64,000 bases of DNA from Nonomuraea candida (lineage in GTDB: Bacteria > Actinomycetota > Actinomycetes > Streptosporangiales > Streptosporangiaceae). The notes under the pieces were generated by a model. It did not search any database. It was not told where the DNA came from and worked only from the letters and a program-made list of their open reading frames with translations. Positions 27,487-36,127 of this stretch are shown here, in pieces. The translations under genes were made by a program, and so were the position numbers. The DNA lies in assembly GCF_000725485.1 (NCBI RefSeq), contig NZ_JOAG01000047.1, positions 1 to 64,000 on the forward strand, in the 5' to 3' direction. How positions within the stretch are numbered: the first letter of the stretch is position 1; each line of letters begins with the position of its first letter.

Positions 27487-28481
27487 ACACCGGAGGCACG
27501 GCACGGACGAGCGGGGCAGGCGCGGCGCGGGCGGGGCTGGTGACGGCGGCCGACATCCGGGCCGCCGGCGACCGCATCGCGCCGTACGTGCGGCGCACGC
27601 CGCTGCTGCGGCTGCCCGGCGAACGGCTCTGGGTCAAACCGGAGAACCGCCAGCCCACCCGCTCGTTCAAGGTGCGCGGCGCGGTCAACGCCGTCGGCCG
27701 GCTGGCCCGGCGCGGCGTCCGGCACGTGATCGCGCAGTCGTCGGGCAACCACGCCCAGGCCATCGCCTACGCCGCCGCCGAACAGGGGGTGCGGGCGACC
27801 GTCGTCCTGCCGGACACGGCCCCGGAGCTGAAGGTTCGCGCCGCGCGCCGGCTCGGCGCCGAGGTGGTGATCGTGCCGCCCGCCCTGCGCGAGGAGGCCT
27901 GCCTGGCGCTGGCCGACCGGTTCGGCGCGACCGTGGTCGGCTCCGACGCGTTCGACGTCATCGCCGGGCACGGCAGCGCCGGGACCGAGATCTGCCTGGA
28001 CCTGCCGGACGCGGGGGCCGTCCTGGTGCCCGTCTGCAACGGCGGCCTGCTGGCCGGGATCGCGGTCGCGGTCAAGGCCGCCGACCCGGCGATCCGGGTG
28101 ATCGGCGTGGAGCCCGAACTGGCCGCCGACGGGGCGGCCAGCTTCCGGTCCGGCACGCGTACGGCGTGGCCGGTGGAGCTGACCTACCGCACCCGGGCCG
28201 ACGGCCTGCGCGGGCCGGTGCTGGGCGCGCTGGCGTGGGAGCACATCCACCGGTACGTGGACGACATGGTCACCGTGACGGAGGACGCCATCGACGCCGC
28301 CGCCGGCCTGCTCTGGCGGAACCTGGGGGAACGCGCCGAACCCAGCGGCGCGGTGACCACGGCCGCCTACCTCACCCACCGGCCACACCTGCCGCCGGGC
28401 CCCGTGGTCGCGATCCTGTCCGGCGGCAACGTCGCGACCGCCACCCCGGCCAGGGAGGAACCGCTCGTACGCACGACGTGA
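27483..28481 (+). CDS. PLP-dependent threonine dehydratase / serine racemase-like enzyme
   Basis: This 332-residue fold-type II PLP enzyme has TRSFKVRGAVNA with the Schiff-base Lys63, SSGNHAQAIAYAA binding substrate and cofactor, VPVCNGGLLAGIAVA as the Gly-rich phosphate loop, and LSGGNV near the end. It lacks the ACT regulatory domain of biosynthetic IlvA, matching catabolic dehydratases and serine racemases. The ATG overlaps the stop of the NRPS-MFS gene, so it belongs to the peptide operon. It may supply or remove a Ser/Thr-derived building block, for example D-Ser, or provide dehydration chemistry; sequence alone does not decide. A perfect terminator follows 12 bp after its stop. Confidence 0.88.
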   Translation: MNTGGTARTSGAGAARAGLVTAADIRAAGDRIAPYVRRTPLLRLPGERLWVKPENRQPTRSFKVRGAVNAVGRLARRGVRHVIAQSSGNHAQAIAYAAAEQGVRATVVLPDTAPELKVRAARRLGAEVVIVPPALREEACLALADRFGATVVGSDAFDVIAGHGSAGTEICLDLPDAGAVLVPVCNGGLLAGIAVAVKAADPAIRVIGVEPELAADGAASFRSGTRTAWPVELTYRTRADGLRGPVLGALAWEHIHRYVDDMVTVTEDAIDAAAGLLWRNLGERAEPSGAVTTAAYLTHRPHLPPGPVVAILSGGNVATATPAREEPLVRTT

Positions 28482-28492
28482 CCTCTCCCGAC

Positions 28493-28524
28493 CGCCCTCT
28501 CAAGGTGTCCGCCTTGAGAGGGCG
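28493..28524 (+). terminator. Strong stem-loop ending the NRPS operon
   Basis: CGCCCTCTCAAGG at 28493-28505 pairs perfectly with CCTTGAGAGGGCG at 28512-28524 around a TGTCCG loop, a 13-bp stem. There is no U-tract, as is usual for actinomycete terminators. Confidence 0.85.
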
Positions 28525-28861
28525 TGCCTCCCGTTCGCGCGGTCCGGCCCCTTCCCTGCCGCACGGGGCCTCGGGCAGGCGCCGCGCCGTGATGGGATGG
28601 AGATCAACATCTGGGATCGGCGGATGAAACGCATGAGCGTCGCGCTGGTCGTGGCCGGCCTGGCCGACTCCAACGGCGTGGCCGGCGCCGACGGCGGAAC
28701 CTTCGAGGGGTGAAGACGACCCTCCACAGCGGCACCGTGACAGTTCCCGATCTGATGGAGAGGCAGGCCGGGATCTCCTTGGGCGCACTCGGAGCCGTGC
28801 CGGACGGCACTCCCCTCGTCCGCGCGCCACTTGTCGGCCGCGTCCCGTAGGGTGACTCGGC
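28525..28861. other. Intergenic region with one weak 29-codon ORF
   Basis: This 337-bp gap lies downstream of the NRPS terminator. An ATG at 28624 opens a 29-codon frame (MKRMSVALVVAGLADSNGVA...) ending at 28713. It has a signal-like hydrophobic core but no clear Shine-Dalgarno site, so I do not call it a gene. The rest shows no recognisable structure; the promoter of the next gene should lie near 28800-28850. Confidence 0.4.
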
Positions 28862-29578
28862 ATGGCGGACGGACGGGTTCACCGGGTGCGGGACGACAGC
28901 GGCGCGTTCCGGCTGGCGCGCCGGGCGGGCATGGGTGGCGCGCCCAACCCCATGGCGGCCATCGTCATGACGGCCGGCGCCGTCGGGATGGAAGTCTATT
29001 TCGTGGTCTCCGCGCTGTCGGGGGAGGTCGAGGAGCCCTTCTCCTTAGGGTCGGTGCTCTTCTTCCTCTTCCCGCTGGCCTTCGGCGCCCTGCTGGGCAC
29101 CTCGGCCGTACGCGAGACCTCCGTGCTCCTCAGGATGCGGCGGGCGTGGCGGCGCGCGCGGCACGGGGAGGCGGTGCGGGTGCTGGCCGGGGTGGCGCTG
29201 CGCCGCGAACGATCGGTGGCCGGTTACCCGGTGCGTACGGTCGTCGCCCAGGTGAACGGGCGGGCGCAGTTCGTCCGCCTGGCGTTCGCGCGGCCCGAGC
29301 ACGCGGCGATGCTGCCCCCGGGCCCCGTCCAGCTGGACCTGTTCGACGGCCCGGCGATCCGCGGCCCGGCGCGACTGCGGCCGCTCTCCGGTGGCGTGGC
29401 CTGGGCGTTCGCCTCGCGGAGCGGCGATCTGGCCGTCTCGGAGGAGACGCTGTTCAAGTACGACGGCAGGCCGGGCGAGGAGCCGGACGGCTGGCCGGAC
29501 AGCGACGGCGGCGCCGAGCGCGGTTCGGGCTGGCCGGGCGACTCCGGCGGCGACGGCGACGGTGACGGCGGGGAATAG
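28862..29578 (+). CDS. Two-pass membrane protein of unknown function
   Basis: This 238-residue protein has two hydrophobic segments in its first 85 residues (MAAIVMTAGAVGMEVYFVVS and VLFFLFPLAFGALLGTS). A cytoplasmic or surface domain follows that is rich in Arg at first (RMRRAWRRARHGEAVRV) and then beta-rich, ending in a Gly/Asp-rich tail. I do not recognise the family. It stands alone after the NRPS terminator, so it is probably not part of the peptide operon. The ATG at 28862 has only a weak upstream site. Confidence 0.65.
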   Translation: MADGRVHRVRDDSGAFRLARRAGMGGAPNPMAAIVMTAGAVGMEVYFVVSALSGEVEEPFSLGSVLFFLFPLAFGALLGTSAVRETSVLLRMRRAWRRARHGEAVRVLAGVALRRERSVAGYPVRTVVAQVNGRAQFVRLAFARPEHAAMLPPGPVQLDLFDGPAIRGPARLRPLSGGVAWAFASRSGDLAVSEETLFKYDGRPGEEPDGWPDSDGGAERGSGWPGDSGGDGDGDGGE

Positions 29579-29911
29579 CCGTCCCGCCTGAACCACGGAC
29601 GTGGCGGCTCGCTCACCCGCCATGGCCGCGACGCACGGCGCCCATGGCCGACCCGCCGCCGCTGCTGGGATGCCCGCCGAGCGAAGCCGAAGTCCCCGTC
29701 AGTACGCCAAGCGGCTGCGCCCGCACGACCGGCATGTTCACCGGCGAGCACGGCCTCCTCGCCTGGTGACCCAGCGGGGTTCATGCCGCGCAATTACGAC
29801 AAATGTCGACACAGGAGGTTATCGGCTCGGATTTAGTGCTCGTCAAGAACCGCCAGAACGCCGCCACCTGGCCGGCAGCCAGGTCGGCACGCTCACCCAG
29901 AGCTCCGCCGG
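29579..29911. other. Intergenic region between convergent genes, nothing firm
   Basis: This 333-bp segment separates two convergently transcribed genes. A short plus-strand frame at 29803 (MSTQEVIGSDLVLVKNRQ...) follows no good ribosome site and turns into the antisense of the neighbouring gene, so it is not called. No clear terminator hairpin was seen. Confidence 0.45.
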
Positions 29912-30241
29912 CTACTTCGCGAGGGAGTCGAGACGCTTGCGGCCCTTGTCCGTCAGCGACGCCAGGTGCACTCCCACGCCGAAGCTCGTGAAGCCCGACC
30001 TGGCCGCTTTCGTGAACTCCGCGACCACCTGGTCGGACGGGAACTCCTTGACCAGGACGTCGTAGGCTGCGAATCCGTGGTCCCGGATGGCGGCGAGGAT
30101 CAGGTCGGTGTTCAGCTCGGCGTGTTCCACGATCTCCTCCAGCAGGTCGCCTTGCCCTCCACAGTCCCACCATCCGCCGGAACCCGCCATCGTCATCGGC
30201 TTTCCGGTTTCAGGCGCCTGATCCACGTCCTGGAACCGCAC
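29912..30241 (-). CDS. Conserved-looking small hypothetical protein
   Basis: This protein of up to 109 residues has a helical body, LLEEIVEHAELNTDLILAAI, then FAAYDVLVKEFPSDQVVAEF and GFTSFGVGVHLASLTDKGRK, a soluble alpha-rich protein with a possible winged-helix-like end. The GTG at 30241 gives the longest form; the ATG at 30196 (MTMAGSGG) is an equally possible start. Codon use is that of a real gene, but no family was recognised. It faces away from the secreted protein gene at 30463, sharing the upstream region. Confidence 0.55.
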   Translation of the reverse strand: MRFQDVDQAPETGKPMTMAGSGGWWDCGGQGDLLEEIVEHAELNTDLILAAIRDHGFAAYDVLVKEFPSDQVVAEFTKAARSGFTSFGVGVHLASLTDKGRKRLDSLAK

Positions 30242-30327
30242 CCAATCTGATCACGGTTCGGTCTCGGTCGAGGACGGCCGAGCTGCGGATATCGCGGAGG
30301 GTGACTTTCCGCAGGGAGGCGCGAGAG

Positions 30328-30402
30328 ATGCCGTCGCACCAGGCCAACAAGCATGCGAATGCCAGTTCGAAAAAGAGGAAGGTCACGCACCGTCGATCTT
30401 GA
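30328..30402 (+). other. 24-codon basic small ORF, low confidence
   Basis: ATG at 30328 is preceded by GGGAGG 8 bases upstream and encodes MPSHQANKHANASSKKRKVT then HRRS. It sits in the leader region of the secreted protein gene. It could be a leader peptide or chance; base composition is less GC-rich than the surroundings. Confidence 0.2.
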
Positions 30403-30462
30403 CCCAGGTCGAACGGTCTGGCTTGATCAGGGCGTTCCCCCACTCCCGAAAAGGAGCTGCGT

Positions 30463-31491
30463 GTGATCATCCGCCGTTTGACCGGCCTGGCCGTGGCGGC
30501 CGGCCTCCTGGCCACCACCCTGGCGACTCCGGCCTCGGCCGCCGGCACCACGACCGACCTCGGCGTATCCCTCAGCTACGGTTCGAGCAGCGGTGACATC
30601 GCCGTCAGCGGCGGCAGGGTCTTCGTCTCCGCCGAAGACCGGATCGTCGTCACGAACGCCCAAGGCGACACGACCGGCTCCATCACGGGCCTGTCCGGCG
30701 TGTACGGCCTGGCCGCCGAGGCCGACGGCCCCTCCCTCTACGCGGCGGTGGCCGGGTCGAACCAGGTGGCCGAGATCGACACGGGCACCCTGGAGGTCAA
30801 GCGCCGGATCGACCTGCCCGAGCACCCGTGCCCGACCTCGCTGGCACTGACCGGCGCGCGGCTGTGGGTGGGCTACGGCTGTTTCGACACATTCCAGGGC
30901 GGCTTCCTCTCCCTCGACCTGGCGGCGGCCTCGCCTACGCCGGCCGCCGTCGGGCTCGGCCTGCACAGCGCGCCGAAGGTCGTGGCCGCGGGCGACACCC
31001 TCGTGCTCGGTGAGGTGACCGGCGTCCCGGCCGACCTGATCGTCTACGACATCAGCGGCCCCGCTCCGGCCTTACGCGGCACGATCGACGGCGTGACGCA
31101 TGACCAGTCGGAGGTGAGGGACCTCGCGTTGACCTCCGACGGAGCGCGGGTGATCTCGGCGTTCGACACGCCGTACCGGTTCGACACCTGGAGCACCACC
31201 ACGCTGACCCGGGTGCGCCACTACGGTCAGTCGTACGAGGCGTACCCCACGGGTCTGGCGATCAGCCCGGGCGATGCCTATGTCGCCGGCGGACGTGACT
31301 GGAACACCGATGTCACGGTCTACGACGCGGCGACGGGCACGACGGTCTTCTCGGAGGACAACCCGGCGGGGAGGTTCGTCACGGGCGGGCTCGCGTTCTC
31401 GGGCACAACCCTCTACGCCCTGCTGAGAGGGTCCGGGGACCGGTTGCACCTGTGGCGGATCGAGGACATCCCCCAGGCCCCTCGCCGCTGA
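30463..31491 (+). CDS. Secreted beta-propeller-like (WD40/YVTN-type) protein
   Basis: This 342-residue protein has a Sec signal peptide (IIRRLTGLAVAAGLLATTLA... ending TPASA, cleavage near residue 27). The mature part repeats strand patterns such as GDIAVSGGRVFVSAEDRIVV, LAAEADGPSLYAAVAGSNQV and TGLAISPGDAYVAGGRDW, as in seven-bladed propellers of the YVTN/lactonase-like class. No catalytic residues are evident, so a binding or scaffold role outside the cell is likely. The GTG start follows AAGGAG seven bases upstream. It is transcribed alone. Confidence 0.75.
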   Translation: MIIRRLTGLAVAAGLLATTLATPASAAGTTTDLGVSLSYGSSSGDIAVSGGRVFVSAEDRIVVTNAQGDTTGSITGLSGVYGLAAEADGPSLYAAVAGSNQVAEIDTGTLEVKRRIDLPEHPCPTSLALTGARLWVGYGCFDTFQGGFLSLDLAAASPTPAAVGLGLHSAPKVVAAGDTLVLGEVTGVPADLIVYDISGPAPALRGTIDGVTHDQSEVRDLALTSDGARVISAFDTPYRFDTWSTTTLTRVRHYGQSYEAYPTGLAISPGDAYVAGGRDWNTDVTVYDAATGTTVFSEDNPAGRFVTGGLAFSGTTLYALLRGSGDRLHLWRIEDIPQAPRR

Positions 31492-31742
31492 CCCTGACCG
31501 CGCCCTCCGGCACCCCGCCGGGGACGGCATCGCCCCGGCGGAGGCGCCGGGCACGGCCGGAACGGGTTCAGCCCGCACGGGTCGGTGTTGAGCCGGAAGG
31601 ACGGGCCGGGGTGCCCGCCGCGCTGGGGTGCGGGGCCGTGCCCGGGAAGCCTGCGGGCGGCGCCGGCTCGTCGTGCGCGAGCCCGTTGTGGTGCGTCGCC
31701 CTCCTGCGGCGAACCAGCTCGCCCCGGAGCACCGCCGCGGCG

Positions 31743-32303
31743 ACCGCGCTGAGCCGTTCCCTGCCCGGCGCGCCGGTCCCGGACGTGACCTATGTCCAGG
31801 GCGACGCCACCGACGAGGCGACGCTCTCGGCGGTCATCGAGGGCGCGGACGTCCTGGTGGGCGCGCTCTCCCCGCGCGGCCCGCTGGCGGGCGGCTTCCG
31901 CGACGCCTACCGCACGATCGCGCGGCTGGCCGACGCTGCCGGCGTTCCCCTGTACGTCGTCGGCGGCGCCTCGTCGCTGCGCCCCGCGCCCGGGGCCGAT
32001 CGCTTCGTCACCGACCTCAGCCACATCCCCGCCGAGCTGCACGACGAGATCCGCGCCGGGGCGGCGCTCATCATCGAGGATCTTCTGGCCACGCCCCCGA
32101 CATTCGATTGGGTCGTTGTCAGCCCGGCGCTCAGGTTCGGCGCACGCATGCCCGGCGAGCGGCTGGGCCGCTACCGGCTCGGCGACGACGTCGCGGTCCG
32201 GCCCGACGGCGGCGCGATCTCCGCCGCGGACTACGCGCTCGGGTTCGTCGACCTGATCGAGAAGGGCGACCACCACAGGACACAGGTCAACCTCAGCCAT
32301 TGA
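31743..32303 (+). pseudogene. NAD(P)-binding (NmrA/SDR-atypical) protein lacking its N-terminus
   Basis: The recognisable part, TALSRSLPG, VTYVQGDATDEATLSAVIEG, ADVLVGALSPRGP, YVVGGASSLRP and FDWVVVSPAL, is the middle and C-terminal two thirds of an atypical short-chain reductase/epimerase (YwnB/NmrA type). The first strand and the glycine-rich GATG nucleotide loop that should precede it are missing: upstream sequence in this frame is Pro/Arg/Ser-rich without homology. With no cofactor loop it is probably inactive. The true 5' end of any translated product is uncertain; an in-frame ATG exists at 31452. Confidence 0.6.
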
Positions 32304-32457
32304 GGTGATCCCCTGTCGGACGTCGGCCGCCGCTCCCCCGGCCCCGGATCGCGGCGCCCTCCCGGGGGCGGGCGCGGGGGCCTGAATCCCGGATCTCGGG
32401 CTCGGTCGCGTAGCGTGTGGGCAGCCCCGCAAGTGCCGACAAACGACAGGGAGCATT

Positions 32458-33951
32458 GTGCGAAGAAGAGCTTCTCCGCGCGCCGTCGTCCTCGCGGCGA
32501 TGGCGATGTTGTTGGCCGCCACGACGTCGTGCGCGGCCGACAGGCCGTCGACCGGAGAGGACGCCCGTGATGCCGCCGGCAAGAGCGGCATCGCCTGGAA
32601 GCCGTGTGAGGAGGAGCCCTCCGTCGAGTGCGGCACGCTGGCGGTGCCGATCGACTGGTCCAAGCCGGACGGGCCCAAGATCGACCTGGCCATCGCCCGG
32701 CGCAAGGCCACCGACCCGTCCGCGCGGATCGGGTCCCTGCTGGTCAACCCGGGCGGGCCCGGCAACTCCGGCGTCAACGGCATGTTCCGACCGTCCGGCT
32801 TCAGCCAGGAGATCCAGCGGCGGTTCGACATCGTCGGCTACGACCCCCGGGGCGTCGCCCGCAGCGGCGCGGTGACCTGCCCGGCGGCGACGTACAACGA
32901 GATGCCGAACCCCATCATGAGCAGCCAGGACGACTACAACAAATGGGTCGGCTACAACAAGAAACTGCACGCGGACTGCCGCAAGCAGACCGGCCCCCTG
33001 TACGACCACCTCGACTCGGTCAACGTGGCCCGCGACATGGACGCCATCCGCCAGGCCCTCGGCGACGACAAGCTGACCTCCTACGGCGTCTCCTACGGCA
33101 CGCTGGCCCAGCAGATGTACGCCGAGCTGTTCCCCGACCGGGTCAGGGCCATCGTGATGGACGGCACCATGGACCACAGCCTGGACGTCAAGACGTTCCA
33201 GGTGAGCGAGGCGGCCGCCGTGCAGGACAGCTTCGACGAGTTCGTCGCCTGGTGCGAGCGCGACACCGAGTGCGTCCTGCACGGGCGCGATGTTCGCGCG
33301 CTGTGGAAGGAGCTGCTCGACAAGGCGGACCGCGGCGAGCTGCAGTGGCCGGGCGCTTCCGGGCGCCCCGTGGACGCGCACAGCCTCAAATGGCTGGGCG
33401 TGATGCTCAACGAGACGCCCGACTGGCGGCTGGAGGCCCAGGTGCTCAACGCCCTGGCCGGCGGGCCGGTGCCGGACGGCATGCCGGGCCCTCCGGGCTT
33501 CAAGCCCGCGAACGGGCCCACCGCCGAGCTGCCCACCGCGATCCTCTGCTCGGACTTCGACCTGTCGCTGCGGGGCGGTTACGACGAGTACGCCGACGTG
33601 ATGCGCGACTCCAACGAGGCGGCCCCGGACATGCGGTACAACCCGATGCCGATGGGCGACATGCCGATCTGCCAGGGCTTCCCGGTCACCAACCCGCAGC
33701 ACCGGCTGAAGTACGACGGCAGCGCTCCGCTGCTGGTGAGCAGCTCCCTGCACGACCCTTCCACGCCGTACGAGTGGTCGGCCAACGTGGCCGAGCAGCT
33801 CGGCCCCAAGGCCACGCTGCTCACGTACGAGGGCTGGGGTCACAGCATCTACGGCAGGACCCCGTGCACCACGTCCGCCATAGACGGCTACCTGATCTCG
33901 CAGACCGTGCCCGCGCCGGGGACCCGCTGCCCGGCCCAGGAGAGCAAGTGA
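32458..33951 (+). CDS. Lipoprotein alpha/beta-hydrolase, tripeptidyl aminopeptidase family
   Basis: This 497-residue S33-type hydrolase has lipobox AATTSC near residue 25, the oxyanion loop LVNPGGPGNSGVNG, GYDPRGVARS, nucleophile YGVSYGTLAQQ (Ser212), the C-terminal TAP-like domain, and His in EGWGHSIYG. Family members (SlpD/SlpE/Tap of Streptomyces) release N-terminal peptides outside the cell. The GTG start follows AGGGAGC. A close paralogue lies 4 kb downstream on the same strand with the nucleophile at the same residue number, so the pair arose by duplication. This copy is predicted to be membrane-tethered; the other is predicted to be free. Confidence 0.88.
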   Translation: MRRRASPRAVVLAAMAMLLAATTSCAADRPSTGEDARDAAGKSGIAWKPCEEEPSVECGTLAVPIDWSKPDGPKIDLAIARRKATDPSARIGSLLVNPGGPGNSGVNGMFRPSGFSQEIQRRFDIVGYDPRGVARSGAVTCPAATYNEMPNPIMSSQDDYNKWVGYNKKLHADCRKQTGPLYDHLDSVNVARDMDAIRQALGDDKLTSYGVSYGTLAQQMYAELFPDRVRAIVMDGTMDHSLDVKTFQVSEAAAVQDSFDEFVAWCERDTECVLHGRDVRALWKELLDKADRGELQWPGASGRPVDAHSLKWLGVMLNETPDWRLEAQVLNALAGGPVPDGMPGPPGFKPANGPTAELPTAILCSDFDLSLRGGYDEYADVMRDSNEAAPDMRYNPMPMGDMPICQGFPVTNPQHRLKYDGSAPLLVSSSLHDPSTPYEWSANVAEQLGPKATLLTYEGWGHSIYGRTPCTTSAIDGYLISQTVPAPGTRCPAQESK

Positions 33952-34209
33952 GGGCTGTCTCCCGGACCGCCACGGCGCCGGCTCGACCGGCCGGCAGGGT
34001 CGCGTACGCCGCTGGAAAATCTCTGTAACCGGCGTCCAACGCGGCGTCGAGGGGGGAAAGCGGGCCGGCGCCGGGCGGGTGATCCCCGCCCGGCGGCCGA
34101 TGGCCGCGGTCCGGGCCAGGGCGGCGGTCGCAACGGCCGGAGGACGCGGGCGAAGACGTTCAAGCGGGTTTGAACCGAGTTTGGAGCAGCTCGGCGCAGG
34201 CTTCGCACC

Positions 34210-34430
34210 ATGCAGAAGCACACCACGTTCTTATCCCGCATCCTCCGCTCGATGCCGGTGCTGCCCGTCGTCGCCCTGAGTGTGGTCGCGGTCGCCGCCA
34301 CGCCGGCTTCGTCAACTACCCGACGGAGTGGTGGCACTGGTCCTTCGGGGAGCGCTACTGGGCGTTCATCACCCGGGCCCGCTACGCCCGCTACGGCATC
34401 GTGGAACACCTGCCCGTCGCATCCCGCTGA
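34210..34430 (+). pseudogene. VanX/DdpX-type D-Ala-D-Ala dipeptidase remnant
   Basis: ATG 34210 opens a good signal peptide (MQKHTTFLSRILRSMPVLPV, then VALSVVAVAATPASS). At about 34300 the sense passes into another frame reading HAGFVNYPTEWWHWSFGERY and then WAFITRARYARYG, ending at 34430. EWWH with GFVNYPTEWWH is the hallmark C-terminus of M15D D-alanyl-D-alanine dipeptidases, carrying the catalytic Glu and a zinc-ligand His. The body of the enzyme, with the other zinc ligands, is deleted and the frame is broken. This is a gene scar, with junction sequence GCCGGCTTCG shared by both halves. Confidence 0.75.
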
Positions 34431-34483
34431 TTCGGCCCCGGGCGGTCGAGCTCCGCTCCCCCGGCCCGGGCGCCGGCGCGTGG

Positions 34484-36127
34484 TCAGGAGGTGGCGGCGC
34501 GCTGCCGGAGCTGGTCCTTGCGCACCTTGCCGAGGTCGTTGCGGGGCAGGGCCGGGGTGAGGAGCAGGCGGGTGGGCAGCTGCCAGCGGGACATGCCGCG
34601 CCCGGACAGGTGGTCGCGCAGCTCCTCCAGGGACGGGGGCGGGTCGGCGGCGGGGACGACGACGGCGCAGGGCAGCTCGCCGTGCTCGGCGCTGGGGTAG
34701 CCCACCAGGGCCACGTCGGCGACGCCCGCGTGCCCGCGCAGGCCCTCCTCGACGTCGTGGACGGGGATCATGCTCGCGCCGGGGCCGGAGATGCGGTCGG
34801 CGGCGCGGCCGAGGTACTGCAGGCCGCCGCGGCCGTCGTCGCGGACGAGGTCGCCGGTGTCGTACCAGCCGTCGTGCTCGCGCGGGAGCCAGACGGGGCG
34901 GCCGGTGTCGCGCCGGAAGGTGCCCAGGCAGACGGAGGGGCTGCGCACGGTGAGCCGCCGGACGCCGGGCCCGGTGCCGGGCTCGTCCCGCAACCGCACC
35001 TCGACGCCGCGCCGGGGGGTGCCGATGCTGCGGCCGGGCCAGTCGGGCGGGTCCGCCGCGCCGGTGGCGAGGCCGCCGCCGGTCTCGGTCATCCCCCAGC
35101 AGTTGATCAGCACGGCGCCCAGGCGCTCGCGGATGAGCAGCGCGTCCGCGACCGTCAGCGGCGCGGCGAGGCTGTTCAGCTTCCGCAGCCCGGGCAGCGG
35201 CCGGGGGCGCAGCCGCTGCTCGGCGGCCAGCTCGCGCAGCAGGCGGGGAATGGCGATCATGGACGCGGCCCGGTGCTCGGCCAGCAGGTCGAGCCAGCGT
35301 CCGGGGTCGGGGCTGTCGCCGATCAGCACGCGGCGACGGCGCAGGACGGTCTCCAGCACGATCTTCCTGAAGCCCGCGGGGACGCCGATCACGCTCGAGA
35401 CGGCGACCGGGTCGGGGATGGGTCCCTCGGTCCGGGAGATGGCCGCGTGCATGGTGTTGTAGCTGTGCAGGACGCCGAGGGCGTCGCCGGTCGTGCCCGA
35501 GGTGAAGGCCACCAGCGCCACCTCGTCGGCGCCCAGGGGCGTCGGCGGCGGGAGCGGGCCGGGGGCGGCGCGCAGCCGGGAGTCGAAGTCGACGGCGGAG
35601 GTGGCCGCCGCGTCACCGAGGACCACGCGGTGGCGCAGCTCGGGCAGCCCGGCGGCCGCCTCGGCCAGCACGGCGGCGTGGTCGACGCCGTCCCAGCGGT
35701 CCACGGTCACGCACACGGCCGCGCCGCAGACCCGCAGCCTGCGGCGCAGCTCGTGCGCGCCCATGCCCAGCTTGAGCGGCAGCACGACCGCGCCGAGGTG
35801 GGCGCAGGCCAGCGCGAGGGCGACGGTCTCCCACCAGTTGGGCAGCTGGAAGGCGACGACCTGGCCGCGCCGCACGCCCAGCCCGTGCAGGCCGGCGGCG
35901 AACCGGTCGGCCCGCTCGCCCAGTTCGCCGAACGTGAGCGTGCGCACCCCCTCCCTCCGGCGTGCCGACGCGCAGATGAGCGCGACCTGCCCGGGGGCGG
36001 CGGCGCGGGCGCGGGCCAGATCGTCGACGACGGTCTCCTCGCGCCAGTGGCCGGCGGCGCGGTGGCGCGCCGAGGTGACCGGGTCGGGGTGGACGATGGT
36101 GGCCAGCTCGCGCAGTTCGGCGTTCAT
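34484..36127 (-). CDS. AMP-dependent acyl-CoA synthetase-like protein
   Basis: This 547-residue ANL-superfamily protein resembles cyclohexanecarboxylate-CoA ligase-type enzymes: LTFGELGERADRFAAGLHGL, AFTSGTTGDALGVLHSYN (P-loop), INCWGMTETGGG (A5), WYDTGDLVRDDG (A7), YLGRAADRISG (A8), and NDLGKVRKDQL with the C-terminal catalytic Lys. The P-loop lacks the usual PKG, reading DALG, so the adenylation loop lysine is lost and activity may be altered. It could activate an acyl group, and a lipid cap on a peptide is conceivable but not supported by linkage to the NRPS operon 6 kb away. It lies between two paralogous peptidase genes. Confidence 0.85.
   Translation of the reverse strand: MNAELRELATIVHPDPVTSARHRAAGHWREETVVDDLARARAAAPGQVALICASARRREGVRTLTFGELGERADRFAAGLHGLGVRRGQVVAFQLPNWWETVALALACAHLGAVVLPLKLGMGAHELRRRLRVCGAAVCVTVDRWDGVDHAAVLAEAAAGLPELRHRVVLGDAAATSAVDFDSRLRAAPGPLPPPTPLGADEVALVAFTSGTTGDALGVLHSYNTMHAAISRTEGPIPDPVAVSSVIGVPAGFRKIVLETVLRRRRVLIGDSPDPGRWLDLLAEHRAASMIAIPRLLRELAAEQRLRPRPLPGLRKLNSLAAPLTVADALLIRERLGAVLINCWGMTETGGGLATGAADPPDWPGRSIGTPRRGVEVRLRDEPGTGPGVRRLTVRSPSVCLGTFRRDTGRPVWLPREHDGWYDTGDLVRDDGRGGLQYLGRAADRISGPGASMIPVHDVEEGLRGHAGVADVALVGYPSAEHGELPCAVVVPAADPPPSLEELRDHLSGRGMSRWQLPTRLLLTPALPRNDLGKVRKDQLRQRAATS

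Noticed and set aside
21937..27504. Minus-strand open frame of 1855 codons opposite the NRPS-MFS gene
   Set aside because: It is the antisense shadow of very GC-rich coding DNA. It is full of Arg, Gly, His and Gln low-complexity sequence and matches no domain, while the plus strand has clear NRPS motifs throughout.
30328..30402. KKRKV motif in a 24-codon ORF resembling a nuclear localisation signal
   Set aside because: A five-residue basic match in an unproven short frame is easily chance; no other support for an effector.
34484..36127. Acyl-CoA ligase as a lipid-loading enzyme of the NRPS
   Set aside because: The NRPS has no starter C domain, and the ligase is 6 kb away, on the other strand and past a strong terminator.
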